Below are positions 42,153 through 51,970 of a stretch of DNA of 64,000 bases, one piece after another (position 1 is the stretch's first letter; each line of letters opens with the position of its first letter). This DNA comes from Tritonibacter scottomollicae (GTDB lineage Bacteria > Pseudomonadota > Alphaproteobacteria > Rhodobacterales > Rhodobacteraceae), in the NCBI RefSeq assembly GCF_003003215.1, contig NZ_PVUF01000001.1, positions 186,001 through 250,000 on the forward strand, written 5' to 3'. Both the position numbers and the translations under genes were made by a program. The notes below the pieces were generated by a model. It was not told the DNA's origin. It did not search any database and saw only the letters and a list, made by a program, of their open reading frames with translations.

Positions 42153-43550
42153 TTAACTGTGGATCGCGCCGTCGCCGCAGGCAAGGGCGGCTTCGCGTAC
42201 GGCCTCGGAATAGGTCGGGTGTGCGTGGCAGGTCAGGGCCAGATCCTCGGCGGAGGCGCCGAATTCCATCGCTACGCAGATCTCGTGGATCAGGTCGCCG
42301 GCGCCGGGGCCGATGATCGCTGCGCCCAGAATCCGGTCTGTTTCCTTGTCCGCGATCAGTTTGACAAAACCACCCTCGGCCTGATGCACGGCCTTGGCGC
42401 GCGCGTTGCCCATGAACATGAACTTGCCGGTCTTGATCTTGCGGCCTTCGGCTTTCAGCGCGTCCTCGGTGGCACCCACGGTGGCGACCTCAGGCGTGGT
42501 GTAGACCACACCCGGAATAACGCCATAGTTCACATGGCCATGCTTGCCCGCGATCACCTCGGCGACGGCCATGCCCTCGTCCTCGGCCTTATGCGCCAGC
42601 ATCGGACCCTCGATGACGTCGCCGATGGCATAGACGCCTTTGATATTGGTGGCCCATTGCGCGTCGGTGGCGATCTGGCCGCGCTCGGTCATCTTCACAC
42701 CCAGCGCATCAAGGCCGAGGCCCTCGGCATAGGGTTTGCGACCCGTGGCAACCAGCACCACATCAGCGTCGAGGGTCTCTTCCTCGCCGCCTTTTTTCAG
42801 CTGGTACTTGACCTTGCCCTTGGTCTTGGTGGTCTCGACGCCCTGGACCGCGGCGCCCATGATGAAGTTGAGACCCTGCTTTTCGAGGATGCGCTTGAAG
42901 CCGCGCTGGACGTCCTTGTCCATGCCGGGGCAGACCGCATCCATATATTCGACCACGGTGACCTCGGCGCCGAGGCGCGCGTAAACCGAGCCCAGCTCCA
43001 GACCGATGACGCCTGCGCCGATCACGACCATTTTCTTTGGCACCTTGGGCAACTCCAGCGCGCCGGTGCTGTCGACCACGATGCCCTTGGCGTTGTCCAC
43101 CTCGACGCCCGGCAGGGCGGAAGGAACGGAGCCGGACGCGATCACGATGTTCTTGGCCTCATGGGTGTCGTCGCCGACCTTGACCTTGCCCGCCTCGGTG
43201 ATCGAGGCCCAGCCTTTCAGCCAGTCGATCTTGTTCTTCTTCATGAGGAACTCAACGCCGCCGGTGTTCTGACCGATGACGTCATCCTTGTAGGATTTCA
43301 TCTGATCCCAATCGACCGAGGGGCTTTTGCCCTTCAGGCCCATGGCGCCGAAATTGTGCTCCGCCTCATGCAGCATATGGGTCGCGTGCAACAGCGCCTT
43401 GGAGGGGATGCAGCCCACGTTGAGGCAGGTGCCGCCAAGGGTTTCGCGGCCTTCGACGATGGCGGTCTTCAGGCCCAGCTGGGCGCAGCGAATGGCGCTG
43501 ACATAGCCGCCGGGGCCTGCACCGATGATGATGACGTCATAGGATGCCAT
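42153..43550 (-). CDS. lpd: Dihydrolipoyl dehydrogenase (E3)
   Basis: This 465-residue flavoenzyme reoxidises the lipoyl groups of the 2-oxoglutarate dehydrogenase complex, passing electrons to NAD+. The FAD loop is [14 protein letters not shown] (7-20), the redox disulfide is [12 protein letters not shown] (about C44 and C49), and the NAD loop is [13 protein letters not shown]. The C-terminal His-Glu pair is in HAHPTYSEA. It is at the end of the suc run and is separated from sucB by two unrelated genes. Confidence 0.97.
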   Translation of the reverse strand: MASYDVIIIGAGPGGYVSAIRCAQLGLKTAIVEGRETLGGTCLNVGCIPSKALLHATHMLHEAEHNFGAMGLKGKSPSVDWDQMKSYKDDVIGQNTGGVEFLMKKNKIDWLKGWASITEAGKVKVGDDTHEAKNIVIASGSVPSALPGVEVDNAKGIVVDSTGALELPKVPKKMVVIGAGVIGLELGSVYARLGAEVTVVEYMDAVCPGMDKDVQRGFKRILEKQGLNFIMGAAVQGVETTKTKGKVKYQLKKGGEEETLDADVVLVATGRKPYAEGLGLDALGVKMTERGQIATDAQWATNIKGVYAIGDVIEGPMLAHKAEDEGMAVAEVIAGKHGHVNYGVIPGVVYTTPEVATVGATEDALKAEGRKIKTGKFMFMGNARAKAVHQAEGGFVKLIADKETDRILGAAIIGPGAGDLIHEICVAMEFGASAEDLALTCHAHPTYSEAVREAALACGDGAIHS

Positions 43551-43577
43551 GGGTCATGTGCTCCTTTGGAGTTGAGC

Positions 43578-43640
43578 GGGGAGGGGGCTCTGCCCCCGGC
43601 CCATATGGGCCTCCCCCGAGATATTTGTGAAAAGATGAAG
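43578..43640 (+). repeat. Intergenic repeat with GATATTT core, copy 2
   Basis: A hairpin GGGGGC-tct-GCCCCC (about 43584-43598) is followed by the perfect palindrome GGCCCATATGGGCC (43598-43611) and the 25-base core at 43616-43640. The core matches copy 1 (2656-2680, inverted) at 24 of 25 positions. It lies between lpd and the L,D-transpeptidase gene. Confidence 0.75.
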
Positions 43641-43687
43641 ATGCGCCCGATAATGTCCAGAGCGAATTTGTTCGATCTGAAGGATCA

Positions 43688-44248
43688 TCACAGCGCCTCG
43701 ACGATGGTGATTGGGGTTCCGTTTGGAACGAGGGACCAGATCTCGCGCATCTCGGTATTCGTGACCGCGATACAGCCGTCGGTCCAGTCCCGCATCAGGT
43801 GCAGTGCGCCTAAGGCCCCCCAGCCGTTGGGCAAGCCGTGGATCATGATGTTGCCGCCAGGATCGCGCGCGGCGGCTTTGGCTGCGGCCTGGTCTGCGGC
43901 ATTGGGGTAGGAGATATGCAGGCTCAGATGCGCGACGGAGTTTGGATTGCGCCAGTCGATTTCATAGCGGCCTTCGGGCGTGCGTTCATCGCCCTCGGAC
44001 TGTTTGTGACCTGCGGGTGCAGCGCCAAGCGAAATATCGTAGCTGCGGATGGTTTCGCCCGCACGGCGCAAGTGTAGCGCGCGGGCGGATTTGATCACAA
44101 GGATCTCATCTGCCTGTTCGTGGGCTTCGGCCATCGTCGGCGGTGTGCCCGAGCCCGCGCGCGCCATCAGCTTGGTATAGCCGAAGGTGGCCACGCCAAG
44201 CCCAAGAACGAGCACGGTCGCCCGCAGGATATGCCGGGCGAGTCTCAC
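43688..44248 (-). CDS. L,D-transpeptidase (YkuD domain)
   Basis: This 186-residue protein has an N-terminal membrane/signal helix (about 8-25) and a YkuD domain. The catalytic motif is HGLPNG (H137) followed by DGCIAVTN with C159, the TDGCIAV form. It cross-links or trims peptidoglycan in the periplasm. The start is a GTG at 44248 that overlaps the MAPEG stop (GTGA). It lies between sucB and lpd on the same strand, yet has no known metabolic link to them. Confidence 0.9.
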   Translation of the reverse strand: MRLARHILRATVLVLGLGVATFGYTKLMARAGSGTPPTMAEAHEQADEILVIKSARALHLRRAGETIRSYDISLGAAPAGHKQSEGDERTPEGRYEIDWRNPNSVAHLSLHISYPNAADQAAAKAAARDPGGNIMIHGLPNGWGALGALHLMRDWTDGCIAVTNTEMREIWSLVPNGTPITIVEAL

Positions 44249-44655
44249 AGCAGGGCTGCCACCAGCAGGGCGGCTGTCGCCAGATACCCCGCCGCCCAGA
44301 TGAAGCTGCGCCAGGGCACCCAGCCAAAGGCATAGGCCGGTATGTAGAGCACGCGCGCGCCGAGGTAGGCAAAGGCGCAGACGGCGGTGACCGGCGAGGA
44401 GGCTTCGGCCAGAGTGACCACCACGCAGGCAATCGAGAAGAGGATCAGCCCCTCAAAGTGGTTGTTCATCGCGCGATAAAGCCGTGCGGTGCGTTTGGAA
44501 ACCTGATCCTGCAGATCGCCGCCAAGGCGGTCGCGGTCGCGCGGTGACAGGGTCTTGCCCTGGCCGAGTTCCAGGTTGGCCGGCACTGCCATCAGGGCGA
44601 TCTGGATGACCTGCAGGAGTGCGGCGAGGGTGAGAGCAGTGAGTTCGGGGGTCAT
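44245..44655 (-). CDS. MAPEG family membrane protein
   Basis: This 136-residue protein has four hydrophobic helices (about 5-27, 66-85, 87-105 and 116-135) and the motifs RLYRAMNNHFEGLILFS (about 58-74), ALIGAR-like AYLGARVLYIPAYAFG, and WAAGY. These fit MAPEG, the family of microsomal glutathione transferase and leukotriene C4 synthase. Its activity is unknown. It is translationally coupled with the L,D-transpeptidase downstream. Confidence 0.85.
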   Translation of the reverse strand: MTPELTALTLAALLQVIQIALMAVPANLELGQGKTLSPRDRDRLGGDLQDQVSKRTARLYRAMNNHFEGLILFSIACVVVTLAEASSPVTAVCAFAYLGARVLYIPAYAFGWVPWRSFIWAAGYLATAALLVAALL

Positions 44656-44733
44656 TTTACCTCGACATATCGCGAAATAGCTCTGTCAATTCTTGTGCAG
44701 TCACTTGCTGCTTTCCACTTGCCCGGCATCGCC

Positions 44734-44797
44734 GGGCAGCGCCCGACCCTCCCCACGGGAGGGCGCTTTCGCACCCACCCAGGCTCGGGCGCTGCCC
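44734..44797. repeat. Long inverted repeat after sucB
   Basis: GGGCAGCGCCCGA (44734-44746) and its exact complement TCGGGCGCTGCCC (44785-44797) flank a second hairpin CCCTCCC/GGGAGGG. The structure starts about 10 bases after the sucB stop and could act as a terminator or a stabilising 3' end for the sucA-sucB mRNA. Confidence 0.65.
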
Positions 44798-44806
44798 TGA
44801 TGTTGC

Positions 44807-46330
44807 TTACAGATCCATCAACAACCGGCGGGGATCTTCCAGCGCTTCTTTGACGCGCACGAGGAAGGTCACAGCGCCTTTGCCGTCGACGATGCGGTGG
44901 TCATAGGACAGCGCCAGATACATCATCGGGCGGATTTCCACCTTGCCGTTGATCGCCATCGGGCGGTCCTGGATCTTGTGCATGCCGAGGATGCCGGACT
45001 GCGGCGGGTTCAGGATCGGCGAGGACATCAGCGAGCCATAGACACCACCGTTGGAGATGGTGAAGGTGCCGCCCTGCATTTCCGCCATCGACAGCTTGCC
45101 GTCACGCGCGCGCGCGCCTTTCTCGGCGATCGCCTTTTCGATACCGGCAAAGGACATCGCATCGACGTCGCGGATCACTGGCACCACAAGGCCGGTTGGC
45201 GTGCCGGCGGCAATGCCCATATGCACGAAGTTCTTGTAGATGATGTCAGTGCCGTCAATCTCGGCGTTGACTTCCGGCACTTCCTTCAGGGCGTGCGCGC
45301 AGGCCTTGGTGAAGAAGGACATGAAGCCCAGTTTCACGCCGTGCTTCTTCAGGAACAGATCCTTGTACTCGTTGCGCAGTGCCATCACCTCGGTCATGTC
45401 GACCTCGTTATAGGTGGTCAGCATCGCGGCGGTGTTCTGGCTGTCCTTCAGGCGACGGGCGATGGTCTGGCGCAGACGGGTCATCTTCACCCGTTCTTCG
45501 CGCGAGGCATCATCGGCAGAGACCGGTGCGCGCGGCGCGGCCGGAGTCGAGGTGGTCGCAGCAGGTGCGGATTTGGCTGCGGAAATCGCGCTTGCGACGT
45601 CTTCTTTCATGATGCGGCCATCGCGGCCCGAACCCTTGACCTGATCCGCGGAGAGACCGGCTTCGGCCATCGCCTTTTCCGCCGATGGCGCATTTGCGAC
45701 GTCCTTGGACGCGGCGGCAGGCGCTTCAGCTGCCGCAGGCGCAGCAGCCGGGGCCGTCGCTGCCGTTGCGCCAGCGCCTGCAGAGATCACGCCCAGCTTG
45801 GCGGACGCCTGCACGGTTGCGCCTTCTTCGGCGCTGATCTCGGTCAGGGTGCCTGCAGCGGGGGCGGGCACCTCGACAGAGACCTTGTCGGTTTCCAGCT
45901 CACACAGCATTTCGTCCTGCGCTACGGTGTCGCCGACCTTCTTGAACCAAGTGGAAACGGTCGCCTCAGAGACGCTTTCGCCCAGGGTGGGCACCATCAC
46001 GTCAACGGCGGTCTCTTCACCGCCCGATGCGGCGGCAGCGGGAGCCTCCTTGCTCGCAGCCTTGGGTTCCGGTGTTTCCTGCCCGGCCTCGCCAGCGGCG
46101 GAGATATTGGCCAGCAGGGCATCAACGCCAACGGTTTCGCCTTCCTTGGCGACGATCTCGGCCAGGGTGCCGGCCGCCGGGGCGGGGACCTCGACCGTGA
46201 CCTTGTCGGTTTCCAGCTCGCAGAGCATTTCGTCCTGCGCCACGGCATCGCCGGGCTTTTTGAACCAGGTGGCAACCGTTGCTTCGGTCACGGATTCGCC
46301 CAGGGTGGGCACGCGCACTTCGGTGGTCAT
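44807..46330 (-). CDS. sucB: Dihydrolipoyllysine-residue succinyltransferase (E2 of 2-oxoglutarate dehydrogenase), two lipoyl domains
   Basis: This 507-residue protein carries two tandem lipoyl domains, each with a DK lipoylation site in ELETDKV (K43 and K149). A peripheral subunit-binding segment (about 216-250) and the catalytic acyltransferase domain follow, ending [12 protein letters not shown] with the active-site histidine and aspartate. Alanine-rich linkers separate the parts. E. coli SucB has only one lipoyl domain, so this is the two-domain form. It follows sucA by 14 bases. An inverted repeat lies past the stop. Confidence 0.97.
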   Translation of the reverse strand: MTTEVRVPTLGESVTEATVATWFKKPGDAVAQDEMLCELETDKVTVEVPAPAAGTLAEIVAKEGETVGVDALLANISAAGEAGQETPEPKAASKEAPAAAASGGEETAVDVMVPTLGESVSEATVSTWFKKVGDTVAQDEMLCELETDKVSVEVPAPAAGTLTEISAEEGATVQASAKLGVISAGAGATAATAPAAAPAAAEAPAAASKDVANAPSAEKAMAEAGLSADQVKGSGRDGRIMKEDVASAISAAKSAPAATTSTPAAPRAPVSADDASREERVKMTRLRQTIARRLKDSQNTAAMLTTYNEVDMTEVMALRNEYKDLFLKKHGVKLGFMSFFTKACAHALKEVPEVNAEIDGTDIIYKNFVHMGIAAGTPTGLVVPVIRDVDAMSFAGIEKAIAEKGARARDGKLSMAEMQGGTFTISNGGVYGSLMSSPILNPPQSGILGMHKIQDRPMAINGKVEIRPMMYLALSYDHRIVDGKGAVTFLVRVKEALEDPRRLLMDL

Positions 46331-46344
46331 GATTTCAATCTTCC

Positions 46345-49296
46345 TCAGATGCTCAGCGCTTCGTTCACAAGCGCCGCTTGTTGGGCTTTATGTTCGCTGG
46401 CCAGACCCGTTGCGGGCGAGGCCGAGGTGGCACGACCGACATAGGCCGGACGGGTATGTTTTGCTTTGATGCGGGTGAGAACCCATTCGATGTTGGGCTC
46501 GATAAAGGTCCAGGGACCCTGGTTCTTGGGTTCTTCCTGACACCAGACCATCTCCGCGTCCTTGAACCGCTCCAGCTCCTTCACCAGGCTGATCGCCGGG
46601 AAGGGATAGAACTGCTCGATGCGCATGATGTAGACATCGTCGATGCCGCGGGCGTCGCGCTCTTCCAGCAGATCGAAGTAGACCTTGCCGGAGCACAGCA
46701 CGACCCGCTTGATCTTCTTGTCCTCGACCAGCTTGGTCTCGGACGCACCGGTTTCGGCGTCATCCCACAACACGCGGTGGAAGGAGGAGCCGGTGGTGAA
46801 CTCATGCGCCTTGCTGACGGCCAGCTTGTGGCGCAACAGCGATTTCGGCGTCATCAGCACCAGCGGCTTGCGGAAGGTGCGGTGCAGCTGACGGCGCAGG
46901 ATGTGGAAGTAGTTCGCGGGCGTCGTACAGTTTGCCACGATCCAGTTGTCCTGACCGCACATCTGCAGGAAGCGTTCCAGACGCGCGGAGGAGTGCTCCG
47001 GTCCCTGACCCTCAAAGCCATGCGGCAAGAGGCACACAAGCCCTGACATCCGCAGCCATTTGCTCTCGCCCGAGGAGACGAACTGGTCGAACATGATCTG
47101 CGCACCGTTGGCGAAATCGCCAAACTGCGCTTCCCAGAGCGTTAGCGCGTTGGGTTCCGCCAGCGAATAGCCATACTCAAAGCCCAGAACCGCATATTCA
47201 GACAGCGCCGAGTCGATGACCTCGTATTGCGACTGACCCTCACGGATGTTGTTCAGCGGGTAGTAGCGTTCCTCGGTGTCTTGATTGACGATGCCGGAGT
47301 GACGCTGCGAGAAGGTGCCGCGGGTGCTGTCCTGACCGGACAGGCGCACCGGATAGCCCTCGGAGAGCAGCGAGCCAAAGGCCAGCGCTTCACCGGTGGC
47401 CCAGTCAAAGCCTTCACCGCTGTCGAACATCTTTTTGCGCGCATCAAGGAAGCGACCGATGGTCTTATGCACCGGGTAGCCCTCGGGCAGGGTGGTCAGA
47501 CCCTTGCCGACTTCCTCAAGCGTCTCGGGCTTGATGGCGGTTTCGCCACGCTGATAATCCTCGTCCTTGCGATCAAGATGCGACCAGCGCCCATCCAGCC
47601 AGTCGGCCTTGTTGGGCTTGTAGGTCTTGCCTGTTTCAAACTCCTCATTGAGGTGCGCCTGAAACGCGGCTTTCATATCCTCGATCTCGCCCTCGGGGAT
47701 CAGACCGTCCTTCACCAGACGTTCGGTGTACAGGCTCAGGGTCGTCTTGTGGCCCTTGATCTTCTTGTACATCAACGGGTTGGTGAACATCGGCTCATCG
47801 CCTTCGTTATGACCAAACCGGCGGTAGCAGAAGATGTCGATGACCACGTCCTTGTGGAACTTCTGGCGGAACTCGGTTGCGACCTTGGCCGCATGCACCA
47901 CCGCTTCCGGATCGTCGCCGTTGACGTGGAAGATTGGGGCTTCGACCACCAGCGCGTTGTCGGTGGGGTAGGGCGAGGAGCGCGAGAAATGCGGCGCCGT
48001 GGTGAAACCGATCTGGTTGTTCACAACGATATGCATGGTGCCGCCCGCGCGGTGTCCGCGCAGACCGGAGAGGGCGAAGCATTCGGCAACTACACCCTGA
48101 CCCGCAAAGGCCGCATCGCCATGCAACAGGATCGGCATGACTGCCGTGCGGTCCTTGTCGTTGAGCTGGTCCTGCTTGGCGCGAACCTTGCCCAGAACAA
48201 CCGGGTTCACCGCCTCTAGGTGCGAGGGGTTCGCGGTCAGCGACAGGTGGACCTTGTTGCCGTCGAACTCACGGTCTGAGGAGGCGCCGAGGTGATATTT
48301 CACATCGCCGGAGCCATCCACATCTTCAGGTTTGAAGCTGCCGCCCTGGAATTCGTTGAAGATCGCGCGATATGGCTTCTGCATCACATTGGCCAGAACC
48401 GACAGGCGGCCCCGGTGGGGCATGCCGATGACGATATCCTTGACGCCCAGACTGCCGCCACGCTTGATGATCTGCTCCATCGCGGGGATCAGGCTCTCAC
48501 CGCCGTCCAGACCAAACCGCTTGGTGCCCATGTATTTGACGTGCAGGAACTTCTCAAAGCCCTCTGCCTCGACCATCTTGTTCAGGATCGCCTTGCGGCC
48601 CTCGCGGGTGAAGCGGATTTCCTTGTCATAGCCTTCGATGCGCTCTTTCAGCCATGCGGACTGCTCCGGGTTGGAGATATGCATGTACTGCAGCGCGAAG
48701 GTGCCACAATAGGTCCGCTTCACGATGTCCACGATCTGGCGCATCGGCGCGACCTGCAGGCCCAGCACGTTGTCGATGAAGATCGGGCGATCCATGTCGG
48801 CGTCGTTAAAGCCGTAGGTCTTCGGATCCAGCTCCGGATGCGCCGTCGCGGCGCGCATGCCCAGCGGATCCAGATCAGCGGCCAGATGGCCCCGGATGCG
48901 ATATGCGCGGATCAGCATGATGGCGCGGATCGAGTCCAGCACCGCGCGCTGGATCGCCTCGTCAGAGACCTCAACGCCCTTTTCCTTCGCCTTGTCCGCG
49001 ATCTTCTTGCCAGCCGCCTTGGCCTCGGCCGGGGCGGGCCATTCACCGGTCAGCGCCCCGGTCAGGTCGTCTTCCGGTGCGGGGGGCCAGTCCTTGCGCG
49101 CCCAGCTCGGGCCTGCGGCTTCGGCTTTGACATCCGGTTCAGCGTCGCCCATGGCGCGAAAGAACTCGGCCCATGCAGCATCCACCGCATTGGGGTCATT
49201 GGCGTATTGGGCATAAAGCTGCTCCAGATACTCCGCGTTGTGCCCCTGCATGAAGGAGGACGCATGGAAGATGTCGTTGGGGCTCTGTTCGGTCAT
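46345..49296 (-). CDS. sucA: 2-oxoglutarate dehydrogenase E1 component
   Basis: This 983-residue ThDP enzyme decarboxylates 2-oxoglutarate and succinylates the E2 lipoyl group. Landmarks are [15 protein letters not shown]-like [17 protein letters not shown] at the N-terminus, [15 protein letters not shown] in the ThDP domain, [14 protein letters not shown], and the C-terminal [14 protein letters not shown] and EQFYPFP. The length is typical. The start overlaps the stop of the upstream unknown gene in ATGA, so translation is coupled. Confidence 0.98.
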   Translation of the reverse strand: MTEQSPNDIFHASSFMQGHNAEYLEQLYAQYANDPNAVDAAWAEFFRAMGDAEPDVKAEAAGPSWARKDWPPAPEDDLTGALTGEWPAPAEAKAAGKKIADKAKEKGVEVSDEAIQRAVLDSIRAIMLIRAYRIRGHLAADLDPLGMRAATAHPELDPKTYGFNDADMDRPIFIDNVLGLQVAPMRQIVDIVKRTYCGTFALQYMHISNPEQSAWLKERIEGYDKEIRFTREGRKAILNKMVEAEGFEKFLHVKYMGTKRFGLDGGESLIPAMEQIIKRGGSLGVKDIVIGMPHRGRLSVLANVMQKPYRAIFNEFQGGSFKPEDVDGSGDVKYHLGASSDREFDGNKVHLSLTANPSHLEAVNPVVLGKVRAKQDQLNDKDRTAVMPILLHGDAAFAGQGVVAECFALSGLRGHRAGGTMHIVVNNQIGFTTAPHFSRSSPYPTDNALVVEAPIFHVNGDDPEAVVHAAKVATEFRQKFHKDVVIDIFCYRRFGHNEGDEPMFTNPLMYKKIKGHKTTLSLYTERLVKDGLIPEGEIEDMKAAFQAHLNEEFETGKTYKPNKADWLDGRWSHLDRKDEDYQRGETAIKPETLEEVGKGLTTLPEGYPVHKTIGRFLDARKKMFDSGEGFDWATGEALAFGSLLSEGYPVRLSGQDSTRGTFSQRHSGIVNQDTEERYYPLNNIREGQSQYEVIDSALSEYAVLGFEYGYSLAEPNALTLWEAQFGDFANGAQIMFDQFVSSGESKWLRMSGLVCLLPHGFEGQGPEHSSARLERFLQMCGQDNWIVANCTTPANYFHILRRQLHRTFRKPLVLMTPKSLLRHKLAVSKAHEFTTGSSFHRVLWDDAETGASETKLVEDKKIKRVVLCSGKVYFDLLEERDARGIDDVYIMRIEQFYPFPAISLVKELERFKDAEMVWCQEEPKNQGPWTFIEPNIEWVLTRIKAKHTRPAYVGRATSASPATGLASEHKAQQAALVNEALSI

Positions 49297-50207
49297 TTGA
49301 GTGCCTCTGAGTTATCCTGGGCATGAACAAAGATCTGCCAGGGGGAAGCCCCCTCTCCAGATCCAAGGGTTTGGTGTTGACGGGCCATAAGGACGCGCAC
49401 AGTGGCCGTCGCAACCAATTTCGTAATCTCTTGTTTGGTCGGGGCAGGGTGTCCTGCCTCTTTGTGCTGATCGACAATCGCCTTTGTCGCATCCGGTCCC
49501 AGCGGGATCAGCGTGGATGTGTATTCAAACAAGACACTCTTGCCGGTCTCATTGATCTCTCCCCGCAGGTTCTCCGCCAGGTCCCGGACCAAGTCATCCG
49601 GAACATTGTAGAGGACACAGGTGGGAACGGTCGTTGAAGAAACAAGACTCGCTTGCTGCGTCAGCCCAATCTGCTGCGCCTCTCCAACCCACCAGAACGA
49701 CCGCTGTCGGCCATCATCGTCCGTGATCGTGGGGGAAAGGGAAAATGACGAGGGGGCAGAACGTGCCTCGCTGCGAACTCTTTCGTTGATCTGCGTCCTG
49801 CGCTTTGCGCGCAAAGTCTCATTGCGTACCAGTTCTTCCGTATCCAGACTTTCGTGCCGACCGGGTGACGTGATCATCCGCGTTACAAACTCGGCATTCG
49901 TCCAAGTCGGAATGCGATCCGAAAATGTTGCAGCATCGTCGCTCTCGACAGCAACAAGGGGAAGTTGTCGCCGAAGATCCGACCACGTTTTTGCGTCTTG
50001 GCTCAGCAGATCAGAAAACGGGGTGGCATTTTGAATGCAGGTCTCAACCACTGAGCGGATCGTCTTGGGTGTGCTGGCGGCATTCGCGGCACCGCCAGCA
50101 GCAAAATTCAGACAAGCCAACATCGCAAGGAGAGCCGGAACATGGCCCCCTTGATTTGCGCCCCGGTCAGGGCGCAAAATTTGATTTATGTTGGCCTGAA
50201 GTTGCAT
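49293..50207 (-). CDS. Exported protein of unknown function inside the suc operon
   Basis: This 304-residue protein has a probable signal peptide with a long n-region (about 1-22), a hydrophobic core VPALLAMLACLNFAAGG and a cut site near ANAAS (about 41-45). The mature part is mostly polar, with C57 and C216 the visible cysteines. I recognise no domain. It overlaps sucD by 1 base (TGATG) and sucA by 4 bases (ATGA), so it is fully translationally coupled within the 2-oxoglutarate/succinyl-CoA operon. Its composition is more A+T-rich than sucD or sucA. A role in the cycle is unlikely for an exported protein; it looks like an acquired gene. Confidence 0.78.
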   Translation of the reverse strand: MQLQANINQILRPDRGANQGGHVPALLAMLACLNFAAGGAANAASTPKTIRSVVETCIQNATPFSDLLSQDAKTWSDLRRQLPLVAVESDDAATFSDRIPTWTNAEFVTRMITSPGRHESLDTEELVRNETLRAKRRTQINERVRSEARSAPSSFSLSPTITDDDGRQRSFWWVGEAQQIGLTQQASLVSSTTVPTCVLYNVPDDLVRDLAENLRGEINETGKSVLFEYTSTLIPLGPDATKAIVDQHKEAGHPAPTKQEITKLVATATVRVLMARQHQTLGSGEGASPWQIFVHAQDNSEALK

Positions 50208-51094
50208 CAGCCGTTTGCGATCGCTTTCTGAACCGCTTCGCCCAGAGTGGCCGGGCTGTCGGCAACAACGATGCCTGCGGATTTCATTGCTTCGATCTTG
50301 TCATCTGCGCCGCCCTTGCCGCCGGCGACGATCGCGCCCGCGTGGCCCATGCGGCGGCCCGGAGGCGCCGTGCGGCCTGCGATGAAGCCTGCGATCGGCT
50401 TCCAACGGCCTTTTTTCTTCTGCTCGGCGATGAATTCCGCCGCTTCTTCTTCGGCAGAGCCACCGATCTCACCGATCATGATGATCGATTGGGTCTCAGG
50501 ATCGTCGAGGAACATGTCCAGCACGTCGATATGCTCGGTGCCCTTGATCGGGTCGCCGCCGATACCCACAGCCGAAGACTGGCCGAGACCGATGTCAGAG
50601 GTCTGCTTCACGGCCTCATAAGTCAGGGTGCCGGAACGGGACACAACACCAACCGAGCCACGCTTGTGGATATGGCCGGGCATGATGCCGATCTTGCAGG
50701 CGTCGGGGGTGATGACGCCGGGGCAGTTGGGGCCGATCAGGCGCGACTTGGAGGATTCCAGCGCGCGCTTCACTTTCATCATGTCCAGAACCGGGATGCC
50801 TTCGGTGATGCAGACAATGAGTTCCATTTCGGCGTCGATCGCCTCAAGGATGGAATCAGCGGCAAACGGCGGCGGCACGTAGATCACGGAGGCATTGGCC
50901 TCGGTCACATGCTTGGCTTCATGCACGGAGTTGAAGACCGGCAGGTCGAGGTGGGTCTGACCACCTTTGCCGGGGGTCACGCCGCCAACCATCTTGGTGC
51001 CATAGGCGATGGCCTGCTCGGTGTGGAAGGTGCCCTGAGAGCCGGTGAGACCCTGACAGATAACTTTGGTGTTTTCGTCGATGAGGACTGCCAT
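50207..51094 (-). CDS. sucD: Succinate-CoA ligase alpha subunit
   Basis: This 295-residue subunit binds CoA and carries the phosphohistidine of the succinyl-CoA/succinate step that yields ATP or GTP. It shows [14 protein letters not shown] (12-24), [26 protein letters not shown] and the phosphorylated histidine H251 in MGHAGAI. AAGGAAAGGA lies upstream of the ATG at 51094. The first 17 codons are partly duplicated at 52019-52069. It is separated from sucC by a small membrane gene, that remnant and a glycosyltransferase gene. Confidence 0.98.
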   Translation of the reverse strand: MAVLIDENTKVICQGLTGSQGTFHTEQAIAYGTKMVGGVTPGKGGQTHLDLPVFNSVHEAKHVTEANASVIYVPPPFAADSILEAIDAEMELIVCITEGIPVLDMMKVKRALESSKSRLIGPNCPGVITPDACKIGIMPGHIHKRGSVGVVSRSGTLTYEAVKQTSDIGLGQSSAVGIGGDPIKGTEHIDVLDMFLDDPETQSIIMIGEIGGSAEEEAAEFIAEQKKKGRWKPIAGFIAGRTAPPGRRMGHAGAIVAGGKGGADDKIEAMKSAGIVVADSPATLGEAVQKAIANG

Positions 51095-51112
51095 GATGTC
51101 CTTTCCTTTCGA

Positions 51113-51952
51113 TTATGCGGTTTGTGCCTCGGCGGCACGCGCCGCGCTGTCGTCGGTGAGCGCCCGATCCGCAAAGGTGACCCGCACAAGCCGTGCGCGT
51201 CCCGAGATCAGGCGAAGGAGGTGCAGGGGCAGGGCGCGCAACTCGGCCATGCCCCGCAGGCGTTTTTGTTTACGGTAGAGTGTACCTTGGGGCTTGCGCT
51301 GCGCATGGCCCAGAAAAGTGCCCTCTTCAGGAGGGGTGTTGCCCTGTGTGACGAGGGCAGGCGTGATCTGATAAGGCCGAAGTGAATTGGCCAAAGGAGA
51401 GATGAGCGGATTGAACAACAGCTGATCGATCGAGACCGCAAATGGACGTGACGCCAGCAGCGCCTCGGCCCCCTTGCGCGTGACCAGATAGCCTGCAGAT
51501 CCGGGGTTGCGCGACAACATCGGCGCCACCTGTCGTCCCAGATGCTGCGCGATGGATGTGCCCAGCATCACCTTGAGGCTCTCACTGCGCCAGAACTCCA
51601 AATTCACCAGCTCGCAGCCTTGCGGCCACCAGCTCAGATCTTCGGTCCATTGGCGCAACTCCGGCGAGATGAAGACGTCATCCTCAAAAATGAGGGCAAC
51701 ATCCGCATCCGACGCCAGAAACTGCTCCCAAACCTTGGCGTGGCTCAGGGTGCAGGCCATGTTGCCATGGGCAAACACCCCCCAGGGGCCAAAGCTCTTG
51801 CACTGCTGCAACAGCTCCGCTTCCGAGGTTTCGGCCAGATCCACGGCCTCGACAAACTCAGCCTCTATACCCGCCTCCGCCAGCGTCGCACGCATCTGCG
51901 CATGACGCCCTTTGGCACGGGTCAGAGAGATGATATAAGTCGAAAGTTTCAT
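51113..51952 (-). CDS. Glycosyltransferase family 25 protein
   Basis: This 279-residue protein has a GT25 (LPS/collagen glycosyltransferase) domain: YIISLTRAKGRHAQMRATL at the N-terminus, LSHAKVWEQFL (about 69-79), the metal-binding FEDDVF at 89-94, and GSAGYLVTRKGAEALL. It would add a sugar to lipopolysaccharide or another surface glycan in the cytosol. It has no functional link to the suc genes around it. It ends 18 bases before sucD, and a sucD 5' fragment lies on its other side. Ribosome-site evidence is weak. Confidence 0.88.
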   Translation of the reverse strand: MKLSTYIISLTRAKGRHAQMRATLAEAGIEAEFVEAVDLAETSEAELLQQCKSFGPWGVFAHGNMACTLSHAKVWEQFLASDADVALIFEDDVFISPELRQWTEDLSWWPQGCELVNLEFWRSESLKVMLGTSIAQHLGRQVAPMLSRNPGSAGYLVTRKGAEALLASRPFAVSIDQLLFNPLISPLANSLRPYQITPALVTQGNTPPEEGTFLGHAQRKPQGTLYRKQKRLRGMAELRALPLHLLRLISGRARLVRVTFADRALTDDSAARAAEAQTA

Positions 51953-51970
51953 TGAGTTCAGTATCTCTGC

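Noticed and set aside
42138-43910. 590-codon plus-strand frame opposite lpd
   Set aside because: Antisense of lpd and its neighbours; same codon-bias artefact.
44090-44099. TTTGATCACA inside the L,D-transpeptidase gene
   Set aside because: 9 of 10 match but unpaired and within coding sequence, far from a start.
44897-46444. Long plus-strand open frame of about 515 codons opposite sucB
   Set aside because: It mirrors the codons of sucB in a G+C-rich gene and gives a low-complexity His/Arg/Gly product. No start signal or domain is visible.
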